Source: Nemania diffusa (lineage: Eukaryota; Ascomycota; Sordariomycetes; Xylariales; Xylariaceae). Taken from it: a stretch of DNA of 64,000 nt. Location: positions 5,408,001 to 5,472,000 of the forward strand of contig JBBPUQ010000004.1 of assembly GCA_038501195.1 (NCBI GenBank), written 5' to 3'. The stretch's first letter is position 1. The number at the start of each line of letters is the position of its first letter. The translations under genes and the position numbers were made by a program. The notes beneath the pieces were generated by a model, which saw only the letters and a program-made list of their open reading frames with translations, made no database searches and was not told where the DNA came from. Positions 32,309-44,482 of this stretch are shown piece by piece.

Positions 32309-33802
32309 TCAGAACCGGCTAAGGCCGTATCTAAGCCGATGAGAAAAGTGGTCGGCTTCACAGCAAGCCTTCTCATACAGGCTTCTCCAGACACGAGGCT
32401 TGCCGTCCCCTGCAACGCGCTTGGCCCAATTCACCTCGTCCCTGCCTACTTCTGCGACCGGGTTCTTCGTCACGAAGAACCCCGCGATACTCCGTACCAT
32501 GGTCGGCGCATCGTAACACGACGTGCCGCCGCAGTTCCGCCGCTTCCACGCCTCCCACGTAGTCTCGGCCACCGAGCGCCGGCCTCGTAGATCGCGCCGG
32601 CGGAGCAGGAACAGCACGCCCTCCTCCACATCTATCAGCGCGAGCGCCCACCTCCTTAACAATTTCTTCGCGCTCTTCAGCTGCGCCGCCTTATCCCAGG
32701 GCTTGTCCTCTGAGGCGCGCTCTGGAGGGAACTGCCTCTGCAGCTGCCCCAGCCCCGCCTCCATGGTCTCGTGCAGCCGCTGTATCCCCTCCAGCCGCTC
32801 CCGCAGCGCCGTTAACGCGCCAGCCAACTTGTCCGTCCAGATATCCTTCTTCGACGAGTCCCGGCACAGCCTCTCGATGAACGCCTCCTCAGCCGCCAGC
32901 GCTGCCTGCACATGCCCCTGCACTGGGCCCCAAGCCTTGACTAACTCTTCATACGTGCGCGTGAGGTCCTCTACAACGCGCCTCGCCACGCCCGTCACCT
33001 CCGCGGCGCCCCGCTCGTCGATCGGCGTCGCCGCCGCCTCGGCCTCCCACGCCGCCTCCCGCGTCCGCCTTTCGGCCGGCGTCTCCAGCTTCGTGATGTT
33101 GATTGTCTCCCACAGCTTCCCCAGGGTCGCTGCCTCGCTGATCGGCGCCCCGTCGACGTAAATGTCGCCCCCGACCGCCGCGGCGCGCACCGTGTCTGCC
33201 AACAGCCGCTCGCGCGTGCGCTGGAACTTCTCCCACTCCGCGCGCGCGAGGTCGAGCTGGCCGGCGCGGGCGCGGATGAGCTCGAGCGTGTGCGCGTAGG
33301 AGGCGGCCTCGGGCGCGAAGTTCAGGACTGCGGGCGTCGGGGTCGCGGACCAGAGGATGGCGATGGCGTGGCTTGCGGCGTCTACGTTGACGAACCAGGT
33401 GTCGTGGTCCGTCGCCGTCATGAGCTGCGCGTGCGCGTGCCAGAAGGGCTCCATGTCCCCGTCTACCACAGCTACCGCCGCCGCCGCAGGCCGCCACGGA
33501 TACGGCTGCTGCTGCTGCGGCGACAGCGGCGACACGCGCAGGACGTAGTGGGCGAGATGGCCTGCGACGCTCGTGAGGAGGGGCCAGGTGTACAGGGCTA
33601 AGTAGGCGATTATACTGGAGAAGAGCGTCGTGAGGATGAGGGCTCTGCTGGCTTCTTCGCGCCTGCGCCGCGATATGGCGGATGCGCGCCGCGAGATCCG
33701 GTAGGCTGGGTCCAGCTGGGATTCGCGCGCGCCCCGGCTCTGCGGCAGGAGGACTGTTTCGGAGTAGGTTACTTCGGGCTTGGGACTATGAGTGTCACTC
33801 AT
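32309..33802 (-). CDS. Hypothetical single-pass membrane protein with coiled-coil body
   Basis: A single 497-aa frame starts at ATG 33802. A basic N-terminus (RISRRASAISRRRREEASR, residues 35-53) is followed by one membrane helix (ALILTTLFSSIIAYLALYTW, about 54-74). The rest is a long Ala/Arg/Glu-rich region with heptad-like helices (residues about 175-400, for example LELIRARAGQLDLARAEWEK and WGPVQGHVQAALAAEEAF) and a Trp/Cys-containing C-terminus (WEAWKRRNCGGTSCY, VWRSLYEKACCEADHF). The basic residues before the helix suggest that the N-terminus faces the cytosol. I do not recognise a family. Codon use is GC-rich and consistent along the frame, which supports a real gene. Confidence 0.68.
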   Translation of the reverse strand: MSDTHSPKPEVTYSETVLLPQSRGARESQLDPAYRISRRASAISRRRREEASRALILTTLFSSIIAYLALYTWPLLTSVAGHLAHYVLRVSPLSPQQQQPYPWRPAAAAVAVVDGDMEPFWHAHAQLMTATDHDTWFVNVDAASHAIAILWSATPTPAVLNFAPEAASYAHTLELIRARAGQLDLARAEWEKFQRTRERLLADTVRAAAVGGDIYVDGAPISEAATLGKLWETINITKLETPAERRTREAAWEAEAAATPIDERGAAEVTGVARRVVEDLTRTYEELVKAWGPVQGHVQAALAAEEAFIERLCRDSSKKDIWTDKLAGALTALRERLEGIQRLHETMEAGLGQLQRQFPPERASEDKPWDKAAQLKSAKKLLRRWALALIDVEEGVLFLLRRRDLRGRRSVAETTWEAWKRRNCGGTSCYDAPTMVRSIAGFFVTKNPVAEVGRDEVNWAKRVAGDGKPRVWRSLYEKACCEADHFSHRLRYGLSRF

Positions 33803-34786
33803 TGTTGCTGTGGGTCGTTGTTGCTGTGTGTTTTAAGGTTCAAGGGCTAGTTGTTACTGGTTTGTTAAACACCAGGTGGAATAGGGGTTATGAGTAAGCC
33901 AACTGCATGTTTAGTTTGGTGTTTCGTAGCTAGTTTGGAAGGAGGATAATTAATTATTTCTAGTCATAACTGCGATACTGTATGTAGTGCATTGTCTGTT
34001 GTTATGACTACATGTTGGTTATTGTTCGTTTGCGGAAGTTGAGGGTTTCTTTGTTTTGCCTCGATGAACACTAATTCCCCCAATTCACAATTGATGGGGA
34101 AGGACACGCGCTCTGTAGCTAAGTAAAGTCGAATACACTTACTTCAAAAAGACATACGGACTATTAAACCCTTAGTAGTGGTACCCGGAGTTTGTGAATT
34201 CGATGGGAGGTGTAATGTGTATACTAGTTATAAGGAAGCTTTGAGTCTTTTAACATGCCCGGAGTTTCCACGTTACCAACAGCTTCTCTTACTTGCAGAG
34301 TTAAAGTTGAGAAGTGGCCATGTGTGCTTATGTTTGTTTACATTCGAAATCTTCGACTATAAAAGGCCCAAGAATTCCGCACTTTGATTCCCTTTCTAAC
34401 CCAGAGCTATATTTTTTCTACTCATCAATCCAAACACTGCCATTACCAGGAAACACACCTCTTATTATCCACAAAGTTGAAATGCCTTATTCTTTCGCTA
34501 CCTCAATCATCTTTAGAATCTTCAGAACCCTCGGAATCGCTATCCCACTGCCTTTGATACCTTAGATGCTTTTGGAGAAATTCGCGAGAATTATACACGC
34601 ATGGGTTCGACGCCTACGAAACAGCGGCCACGTTTACTCCTTTTCTCACTTTCCAACGCATAAACTGATGTAGTGCTAGTTTCGCCCGTACGTTGTGTCT
34701 CCTTTCCTTCCGACAGTGTAGTATAAGCTAACCCATATACTATATGCACCCAGAATCACACTACAAGTATGGTTTAAACATTTTGG
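33803..34786. other. Intergenic region
   Basis: Upstream region of the membrane protein gene and AT-rich sequence. No coding signal was found. Confidence 0.45.
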
Positions 34787-35341
34787 TCAGGGCAAGCCGC
34801 GCAGGGCAACAAACACAGTGGAGTTGCAGTCAGGGCTTTGGTGATGGCCCAGAACTGTTACGCCATACAGATACTGCAACGTTGTTACTATTGCCATAAG
34901 CAGTTGGGATAGATGAAATGGTTCCGGTCGTGCCGCATAGGTCCGCAATAACGATGCCTCAAGAGCGACTAAAGCAGCGTCTAGAAGCAAATAGTGCAGC
35001 GGTCTAGCCACGCAAGGATGAAGACCGTCATCGCCTGCTAGTCCTCTCGTTAAAGCAAATATAGCAAGCTCCCGCCAGCTCTGCGAAAGCGAAGCGGGCC
35101 TCAGATCCCACTACACGCCCACACGGACAGAATGGACTGCCTTTTGTTGCCATCCGGTCCAGAACGCAAGGGTTTTTATTGTATGCCTAATTCCTACCCG
35201 TGCCATACCTTTAGTACGATATACTAATAAGGAGCATAGACCATCGTCATCTTCCTCGCATTTCCGACGGGGCGGGAATGGATCGGCTGCGTCATGCAAG
35301 TTACAATCAACACTGATGAGAAGCTGTTGGCGAAGCCGCAC
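34787..35341 (-). pseudogene. Broken hydrophobic frame, possible membrane-protein gene remnant
   Basis: One frame on the minus strand is open from 35341 to 34787 apart from a single TAG at about 35109-35111. After the stop it reads WDLRPASLSQSWRELAIFAL, then a hydrophobic stretch with RPLHYLLLDAALVALEASLL and SQLLMAIVTTLQYLYGVTVL. The order W-R-E-L...T-R-G followed by two membrane-like segments recalls wax-synthase or MBOAT-like fungal proteins, but the match is weak. No start codon with a good context is visible. I treat it as a candidate pseudogene fragment only. Confidence 0.3.
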
Positions 35342-36400
35342 AACGCCCCAATATGTAACGCGTCACCTCGCGTTGAGAACCAGAATCCTCAGCATCTTCT
35401 AGAGCTGCTCATGCCTCCGCACGCGATTCTGGCGACAATGAAGAATGTCTGCTTTTGTTGCCGACTAGAAAACATCATCCTAGGCAGGGGAAATCGTGAA
35501 GCATTTGATTGGCCGGTCTCGACCTACCCTACGTCTTTATGCATGGAGGAAAATATATAGGACTCTGGCGATTGCGAGAGATATCATCTTCTAGCCCAAA
35601 GTTGGTATTATTCGCCTATTGTACCCTTGCGGTGCTGCGGTGGAATATTATGCATAATGCCTTCGTTTTGCTGAAGGATTGTGGTTTTGTTGCTCCATAT
35701 CGCCGGGCATAAGAATTGTAGATAGTAAGGGACAGAGATTGCTGTTACTTGCTTGCCGCTGCCAATGATACCAGTTGTCATATTGTATGTTGCAGAACAC
35801 AACATCGACTCTTCCAGGAGGTCAGAGTAAAGAGAGGGTGGACTAATGTTTAAGTTGAAGGTCACGTTTGGCTTCCGCAGAGCAGACAGACACTTAGGTT
35901 GGGGCACCCCTTGTATATTCATCGTGAGATGAAAAGGGAAGAACTTTATAAGGAGATATCTTCTTGGTGCGGACCGGAAGTTTGTCAAGTACCTGGATAT
36001 AGTGGCTCTCACACACTCAGCAATGTCACACACGAACTCAAGGGGTTGCAACTAGGCTGAATACTGATGATAAGTTGTCCTTAGCTATCGAATAAGCAAG
36101 TTATATACCTAGTTATGTTGCAAATAAGAAGTAGTTATTCGCTACTTATACCTCTTACCTGAGTTTTAATTTTAGCAATATTACATGTAAGCAAAGTTTT
36201 GATTAGCAAGCTATATTAGTTGTTGGTTGTCTACCCCTATCTAGAGAGAGAGACTTATATAATTGCTCTTTAGGTTCATTGATTAATAGCTGATAATCTT
36301 TGATTAGCGGTCATAATAGCGGGAGAGAGTTTGGGGCGTAACAATGAAATGGCGTGGCTTATACTTAATGGTGAGTTAACTAATTAATTATGCAATATGT
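35342..36400. other. Gene-poor stretch
   Basis: A 147-codon open frame on the minus strand (35608-36051) has no recognisable motif and may be a fragment of a decayed gene. The sequence from 36050 to 36400 is strongly AT-rich. Confidence 0.4.
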
Positions 36401-36749
36401 TTAAGCTCTAATTATGCCTAATAATGCGTAGCAGAGTGTGGGTATTTTGAAATAGATGGCAACCTTACGAAAGTTGCGCGTACTTTTAGCAGTACGCTCA
36501 ATCCGGGCAGTGCGACGAGTATTGACAAAGTCATCCCACTGGGCACGGACTCCTAAACCGTCGACGTTGAGCTGGTAAGGTGCAGACGAGGCGCAGAACA
36601 CCAATTTTACTTACAGGAACACAGCCGCCGCCCTTGGTGCCCTTGTACCTTCCCTTGCATCTAGTTGCGGCAGGATATAGAGGAAGGAAAGAAGGTTGAG
36701 GGACTGGGACTGGTCCATTAGTATAATTTGAGTCGGAATTAAACGACAT
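36401..36749 (-). CDS. Small hypothetical protein, two exons
   Basis: Exons 36749-36615 and 36571-36401 join in phase 0 across a 43-nt intron (GTAAGT...ACCAG), giving 101 aa. Exon 1 reads MSFNSDSNYTNGPVPVPQPS, then RCKGRYKGTKGGGCVP. Exon 2 continues LNVDGLGVRAQWDDFVNTRR and ends with KIPTLCYALLGIIRA. A further intron after STRNF is possible and would change the C-terminus. I do not recognise the family. Consistent phase and a good donor support it, but the short length limits confidence. Confidence 0.4.
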
Positions 36750-36975
36750 CTTAATGATAAAGTTATGGAAACTAGGCCTGTACATAAGAGTAGTAATGTC
36801 GATATTCTTAGGTAGTGACAGGCCGGGCATATGAAAGTATAATAATGGCGTGAGAGTTTCACTTCTATTTATACAGCCAATAACTCATCATAGTACGTAA
36901 AGACTTTATATAGTCCATCAATCTAACATGCTTCCCTCAATGCAACGCGTAATCGTCCCATACTTAATCAACCAC

Positions 36976-39900
36976 TTAATCAAACACATCAGTCGCATAC
37001 CGCACATTCCGCAATCCCTCCCACCACTCCTTCGCAGCCTCCTCCGAGCTCTCAGCACCACGCTCCTTCTGCTTATCAACAACAAGCTTAATGACCTCCG
37101 CCTTCACACCCTCACCAATAGCCCGCGAGCCGCAGATATACAGACGGGCATTCTGGTCCCACAGCGGCAACACCTCGTCCTTGTGCACGGCGAGCAAGTC
37201 CTGCACGTACTTCGCGCCCCCGGACTTCTCGGGCTCGCGACTGTAGGCCCGGCGCACGGTCACGGCGCCGGCGGCCTCCCAGGCGGCGAGCTCGGCGGCG
37301 TACAGGTCGTCGCGGCCGGGGCGGCGGCAGCCGACGAGCAGCAACGCGGGCGCGAGCCGGCGGCCGGCGGCGATCATCTCGGCGCGCTCCTGCACGAAGC
37401 CCCGGAACGGGCTGATCCCGGTCCCCGCAGCCACGCAGATCACGGGGGTGCTCTCGGGGCTCTGGGGCAGGTGGAAGGCGGCGTGCGAGGGGCGCACCGC
37501 GACGTGCAGCTTGTCGCCCGCCTCGAGCGAGTCCAGGTACGACGAGGCGACGCCGACGTGCGTGCCCTGGCCCGACTTGGAGGGGGCTTCGAGGACGGAG
37601 AAGGTTAGGGTTACGTGGGAGGGGTTCCAGAGGGGGGAGGAGGAGATGGAGCTGTGAGGCTGTTAGCGGGATTCCTTCCTGTCTGTCTGTCTATCTGTCG
37701 CAGGGGTAGGGGGTAGCGTACTATTGCCGCACGCGCATGGGCGGGAGCATGGCGAGGAACATGCCGAGCGGGAACTCGATGGCGGGGAATTTCTCTAGGA
37801 AGTCGAGCACCGAGATGCGCTTCTCTAGCACCTCTGGGTAGTCCTCGTTCGCGTACTTCTTTAGGGCATCCTTGTCTGCCTGTTCACTCGCGGTCTCTGC
37901 TAACGCAAGAATATTCTGTTCTCAAAGTAAGTAAATGCCATTTACAGGGACTATCGGCTCGCTTACTCTCTTTGTTGCTGGCTGGGCTAGCTCGACATAG
38001 GCGCTGAAGACGCTCTGTGCTGGCATTGATGTCTCAGTGGGCAGTGCCGTCTTTGCGGCGCCTGCGATGGTGATGTGGGCGTCCCATGCCAGCTGGAATC
38101 GCCGCATCACGCGCTGTACTATGGACTTGGGATTGATGGGCAGAACTGCTAAATAGTCGCCTGACCGGTAAGTCTGTCCGCTAGGTAGAGCGATCTCAAT
38201 GTGTTTCTTGAGGGGCTCGCCGTCCGCAGTTAGTTTGTGGGTGTCTACTACGAATGCTTCCATGACATCTTGGCGAAGAGTCGATGTCCGTGGGTTTGTG
38301 ACCTCAACGCTTAAGCCTGCTGACTTGGCTTCTTCCCCCTGGGAGTCTTCCGTGCCGTACTTTTCATGGAGAGCCGGCCAGAGAACGTTATCCTCCCATG
38401 TCTCGAAGTCGGTGAACGTGTCGGTCGATCCGGCGTCCGAGAGCCCTATTTCCGTGATCCGAGTAGCACCGTTCTCTTCGAGCTTGGTGTTGACTAGTTT
38501 GGGGATGCGGTGGAACGTCTGAGCCCAATCGTGATGACCTACACCGAAGACGGCGTAATCCACTCCTTCGAGCATGGTCTTATCCTTAGAATCGGAAATC
38601 CAGGAGCAGAAGAGAGCGGCATTGTCCGGGGGCTCCCCTTCGTATGATGCTGTGATGATGATGACTGGCTGGTTCTTGGGTAGCGCGCCATTAGCTGTGT
38701 CTAGGCAATCGACCCTATCAACAACAAAGCCGTGCTGAGAAGAATCACTAGCCAGCCGTTGAGCAAGTGACTCGCAAGTACCACTGTTGCTGCCGTAGAG
38801 GATAGTAAGTTTCTTCCCCCCTGCGGATGCTGATGACCCTTCGGTATGCAATCTCGACGGCTCTTGAGAGAAACCTCTGCCGGCGAGACGGTGTTCTAGT
38901 TGGGTTGGCGACAGACCATCACGGATGATAGCGCGCATTAAGAAGTTATCGGGCTTGATGGTCAACGTCTGCTTGATAGCTAGATTGTAAGTGGGATCGT
39001 GCATCACGAAGTTGAAGTTCTGGAAGAGCATGGCCATAGCTAGGACTGCCTCCTGTATAGCAAATGGTCGGCCAATGCAAGCTCGGGCTCCATTTCCGAA
39101 TGGCTTCCAAGCATTCTTGGGCAACTTGTTAAACTCCTCGTCTAGCATCCTCTCTGGCCTGAAGACGGAAGCATCGTCGCCCCAGACAGCCGGGTCGAAA
39201 TGGGCGCGAGCAAGAAATAGCCCACATGGCTCGCCTTTGCTTACGGGATACTTCCCAGCTAAGAGCTGGTCCTCGTTGGAGGTTACAACAAATAGCGGGA
39301 TGGGTGAATCAAGCCTTAGCGTCTCGCGTAGAACCTAGTGGTAGGATCAGCCAAGCTCCTTCGTCGTCACGTGCAGAATACATACAGCATTGATATAAGG
39401 TAGCTTAGATAGATGCTCAACGGTAATGGGACCTTTTCCGATGACCTCATCGACTTCCTTTTGGACCTTCCGATACGTGTCTGGGTTCTTTAGTAGACGA
39501 TAGAACGCAAAAGACAGCGTTCCCGACGTGGTTTCGTGGCCAGCGATGAGGAACGTGATGAGATTATCGATGATACTCGAATCGCTGATGTGCTTCCCCG
39601 TCTTCGTATCGACACCCTTGAGCATGGCATTCAAAAGATCTTTGCGATCACTTGGATTCTTCTTCCTCGCATCGAGGACTTCTTGAGCTGTATTCCTCAA
39701 GACTTCGATATTCTCCCAATACTTGGAGTCGTCGGCTCGGTAAAAGAAAGAGGGCAATACCCTACGTGGCCTCTTCCCGGACTCGGTCAAAAAGCCACCC
39801 ATCGCCTCGATCATGGAATGGAGATCCTTGGTATAAAAACTGTTAAAGCGGAAACCCATAGAGCACAGAGCGAGCGTATCAAGGGCTAAGCGGGTAAAAT

Positions 39901-40702
39901 CGTCTGATGCGGGAATTGGTGTGCTAGGTCCATAGCGAGCAAACTTTAACGCCATCTGGGTAGCGATGTCATGCATCTCCTCAAACATGCCACGAATGGA
40001 CAATGGTCCGAACCTGTGACATGTTAGCGCTACTCTACCTGTTGTAGCCTTTTGGATGATACTACCTAGGCGGTTTAAAACGCCTAAGTGAATAGCACAT
40101 TTTGAGAACATGAATTTACGTACTATGCAACGATCAGTACACATATGAATAAAACGATCATGAAGGGCTGCAATAGCTTACCGCTGGCATTAGTACGCGG
40201 TGGGCAATCCCCCAAGCTTCTTCTCCTGGTCTTGCCTGGAGGTACTCGTTAGCTTCCGAGAGACTAACAAGGCAATACCGAGGAAACTCACTGTGAAAAG
40301 TCCATCGTGCACTCCATTTCGAATTTCCTATACCTCTGGTGAGCGGCCAGTAACACATGAGGCAAAACGAAGCGCCACGAACCTCAAGAACGCCGTTCGG
40401 ATTTTTTGTGAAGCGCTTTTCGTCGCACAGCTCATTAATCAGTCGGTGGCTATTGGCCATGACCATGCTCCTCGGGCCCGGGAGGTGTAGACGATAGACC
40501 TCGCCTACGAAGTCGATTAGTGCATTGTCCTTATGTATACCTCGAGTTGCCTCTATTTTCTCTTTATTTTCTTTTCATGACACGTACCATACTTGTCAGC
40601 AAAGTCTTTGAAGGTGATGATTGGGTTGTTCGGGTTGATTTGGGTAGCGTTGCCGACAATAGGTAGACCTGGGGGCGAGGGTATAGGTGTTATTGACGCC
40701 AT
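36976..40702 (-). CDS. CYP505-type self-sufficient cytochrome P450 / NADPH reductase fusion, with one frame discrepancy
   Basis: Exons on the minus strand are 40702-40588, 40504-40383, 40327-40292, 40235-40182, 40013-39386, 39334-37967, 37915-37722 and 37651-36976. The protein is about 1063 aa, the usual size of fungal P450foxy/CYP505 and bacterial P450-BM3. P450 landmarks are HDGLFT, EAWGIAHRVLMPA, FGPLSIRGMFEEM, I-helix AGHETTSG, ETLR and heme loop FGNGARACIGRPFA. The reductase half has the FMN site YGSNSGTCESLAQRL, FAD site RVRQYSISSSP, GTGISPFRGFVQER and the NADPH region with YICGSRAIGEGVK. Likely activity is sub-terminal fatty-acid hydroxylation (family knowledge). All junctions are phase-consistent except 40182/40013, where canonical GTAAGC...ACAG splicing leaves one extra base between MPA and FGPLS (see findings). 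No other pathway gene lies beside it. Confidence 0.85.
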
Positions 40703-43700
40703 CCTCTTCGATAGCTAATGTGTTACTATGCTTGTTTCCGAATGTCTTGAAGTTTTCCTTTTCCTTCGAGATATGACAACAGGGAGATAGACGCTGATAT
40801 ATGATTTTCCCAGCTTGTATTTAATGGGCGCTTGGTTGGCGTCTGATATCTGCTATAGATAGGCCTACGACTCGGCCGATACGATGCACAGTCGGCGCAA
40901 TGCTAGAGTCCGTATTAGTGTGAGCAGTGATGCCGGGGTTCGCGTGTTACGCAGCACCGGGAGCTATGATGTAGAAATATTGGAGACAAGTCTGACGAGC
41001 CGAGGACGAGATCTATCTACCTGGTGAGTTACATAATGAGCCCTTGGTACAGGATACATACTTGTTGGTTACACTTTACTTGGGTGGAGTTATAAGGCTG
41101 AAGAGCCGAGGCAACTCGAATCAACCCTGTCTATGTAAGACACCTGCTGAGAGTGGGAGCGTAATATCGGCACACAAAGGCCGATAAACAAGACGAAGAT
41201 AGATTGTGTCAATTATGCGTAATAGGTAGACAAAGACGGCCCACTCGGGAGAGCCGAGGATACCAAATGCCAGTCTTGGTATACTCTATATTGGTTGCTA
41301 TTCACGTGTTAAGAAACCAGATAGGACAGGTAGCGAGGAAGCAATATGAGATAGTTCGGTCAACATCATTCATGCCGTAGTTCGGTCGACAGTAATTCGG
41401 CCTTCCGACTCTTGATGTCTTAACAGCGAATACTCTGCCGCCGGCGGGGACTACTGTGTCCGTTTTCGTCATTTGTCGCAGAAACTGTATCCGCCGGTCT
41501 AATTGAAGACCCATCAACCCGTTCCACAACACTAACCTTGCATGAAATTCTTGGCGGGCCAGCTCATACAAGCGTATTACGCAGTACGGAACGTTGCCGT
41601 CATCTGTTTGTACATATGGTTGGGTGGATAGCTGGCACTTCATGGATTGGTCCTAACTACTCTGTATCCGGTACAAACGCAGCAGGAATATACGTATAGA
41701 AGGGACTATAAATGGCGGCTACTGCACAGTTTAGACTTGGTTAAGAATGCTCTTATGTACCTAGTTTAGTTGAACTTGGGACGACTACTTTGTAGTCGGA
41801 CAGAACTATGAAGTCAGTCCCGGCATTTTTAAAACAATCACACTATAAACAAACAACATCGCGCTCTCAAAAATTTGAGTAGTATATTGTCATCTCCGTT
41901 GAGCTTTTTGCCTACCTCCCCTCCCTCTCATACCCAAAACGAATACATATTATTAACGAAACCGATACCGATACCGATCATGATTCAGACTAGTCGATCG
42001 AACCCTGGTAGATCTACGCTACTACAGTACAAGCTAGTTTTTCTTAGTAAGAGAGCGGAGGCATTTCGGTACTGGTTCCTTTTTTCTTTTTTTCCTCGCT
42101 CAGGCCGACAACTTCTGTTTTCTGGTACCAACGGTATCCGACCAGTGCATCTTGGCTGTTAGTATTCTGCAAGGGTGTTAGCCATTAGGAAACGCCCTCC
42201 CTGCTTTAGTGATGCTGTAGGTAACCCGATTATGCGCCTCTTCCTTCTACCATGTGAAGCGGATTCCTATCTACCGGCATGATGAATGTCCTTAGCTCCT
42301 ACATCGTGCGACGATTGGCGGGAATTGATGCACGGTCATACGATGTTATATCTATAAGTAGCTCTATCAGTAGCTCTATCAGTAGCTATGCATATGCATT
42401 TTGTGCTTCATATGAAGTATAACAGCCAATTGTTCTCAGGGAGATCTGTCACTATAGATCTGTCACTATAAGTATTGGGGGGTTGAGGCATAGGTACAAA
42501 CCGGCAAAGCTACCGAGCTAGATTCAACCTATGTTTGTTGCGCCTTTACATGTTCTCCTCCAAATCTCTTTGCGGAAATCCATGCATGGTCAATACCTGT
42601 CTGTCTCATACCATCAGATAGTTGCCTATTTTATATCATATAAAGAGTCGCCAGGCTTACGATGACACCTGTCATCATAGAGTACCTAGGTACTCACCCA
42701 TAGACGCTAGGTAGTTATGTAGGCAAGTGAGTACTTACATACACCAACTGCATATGAGTATGTAAGCGGGGTTGCCCCTGAGAAGCCATTAACCAACAAC
42801 ATATTAATAATAGCTTCTCGGTAGGCATATTGCTGGTACCCAATATTCAAAAGTCACGGTCCCATACCTACTTAAGGTTTAGTTTAGTAGTATTGAAAAA
42901 GTGAATGTACCTCTCTTGACCTTCCAATGTTAACAGGGGCGAACGTGCGTGCCAAGTGATCGCCAAGTGGTTAGCTATGTCTAAGCCTCCAGAGTGCCGG
43001 ACTTGGTTTAACTTAAGTAGTTTAGCTTTATCAACTTACTGCGAAGCTAGAATATTCTAGGCTAGTTTCTAGTTTAGGGTCAATCGCTAAGGCTTTTGCT
43101 CGGTTGTTGCTGAGCGGCCGGATACTCTTTAAAACAAATCCGCCACTATGCGAGAGGTAGATGAGTGCGGTAAGGTAGAAAGGCAAAGATACAATTATTT
43201 CTTTTAGTTTTGAAAAGTCATCCATGTAACTGACGTTACGGATGTTTCCATGACCTTCGCCCCCAACAGGCGACTACAGAGTATTAGACCTTAATACACA
43301 CACCTTCATATTGAGAAGGACTCATAAGCACAGTATTTGGATCATCGCTCTTGGCAACTAAACTAATCTCTTGAAGGATGTGCCCTATTATTATTACTAG
43401 AGGAACTGCTCATTGTTTCTTAATGGGCTACTCTGAAGAAGCTGTGCTATCAACGTTCAAGTTGACGGCTGGCTTCTTCATCCGTAGATTGCGATCCAAT
43501 CTCATCGGCGAACGAGTGGACCTATACGACTTCTCGCCCTTTTTGACGCTCAGGGAAAGAGTTTCGTTAACCGAAACGATGTTGTAAGCGGCTGGCTGTA
43601 TCGCCTTGATAATTATCTATTAATTGCCGGCCCCTGATCTTGAGAACTCGGTGTTCATAATTCGGCTTCGGGGTTATGATGAGCTCTTGCATCTCGTTAG

Positions 43701-44482
43701 CCGTATCGGCTCTACTGCCTAGCCTGAGTTTCACAATGCACGACTATATTCCATATTTTAAGTACTGCGACGGGCTTTTGTTGTTTCCGTTTCAATGCCT
43801 TCCCTTCTCATGTCGTCGGGAGCGTAGCATCGGCGGAGCGCAGATAGCCCGAATGAACTAGGCAGGAAGAACGAGGCCTCTTATGGAAGATATACTGCTG
43901 CCCATTACTTCTGCTTGCTGTCCATAATGGAGTTGATTACTGATGAGATGGCTCTGATGAAATAAGCGGTGATGACGGTGCTCGATATTGAGGACATTAT
44001 TAACTTCACGTTTTCAACACCCGAACTAGAACCTACGCGATGGCAGATTTCGTGTATAGGTGTACTAACACCAACTACTTAGCTACCGGGTTCTGACACT
44101 CAAGGCATAAGCCCCTTGGTTTGGTAATGTCTAAATTGTAAGATCCGTTGTGGCTTGCATAATGAATTCGTCTAAGTGATACCTAGGTATGAAATATATA
44201 GATACTAGTATGTCGTGGTATGGCGCAAATCTACATCCCTTATTGAACCGTCTTCGAGATGTATATGAGCATCAGCGCGTTAGAGGGTGAGGTAACCTAA
44301 TAACATATAGCTTGAAAGCTCATGTAAACGCCTCGAGACTCTCCATCAGCATAAATCGCGTGTTTCGATGCATATGGCAGATGAGCATGCCCATATCGTC
44401 TAAATCCCGCCTGAATCCCAAAACTAATTCTCACCATCATGATCTCCCCCGCTATTAAGGCGTCTATCCGCCCTCAACTCCC
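40703..44482. other. 3.8-kb region without supported genes
   Basis: Upstream region of the CYP505 gene, followed by moderately AT-rich sequence. A 113-codon frame at 41302-41643 (-) has no family motif and was not called. 42340-42480 holds short imperfect direct repeats (TAGCTCTATCAG and ATCTGTCACTATA, two copies each). Confidence 0.5.

Noticed and set aside
41302..41643. 113-codon open frame on the minus strand.
   Set aside because: Composition is mixed and no family pattern is visible; no supporting splice structure.
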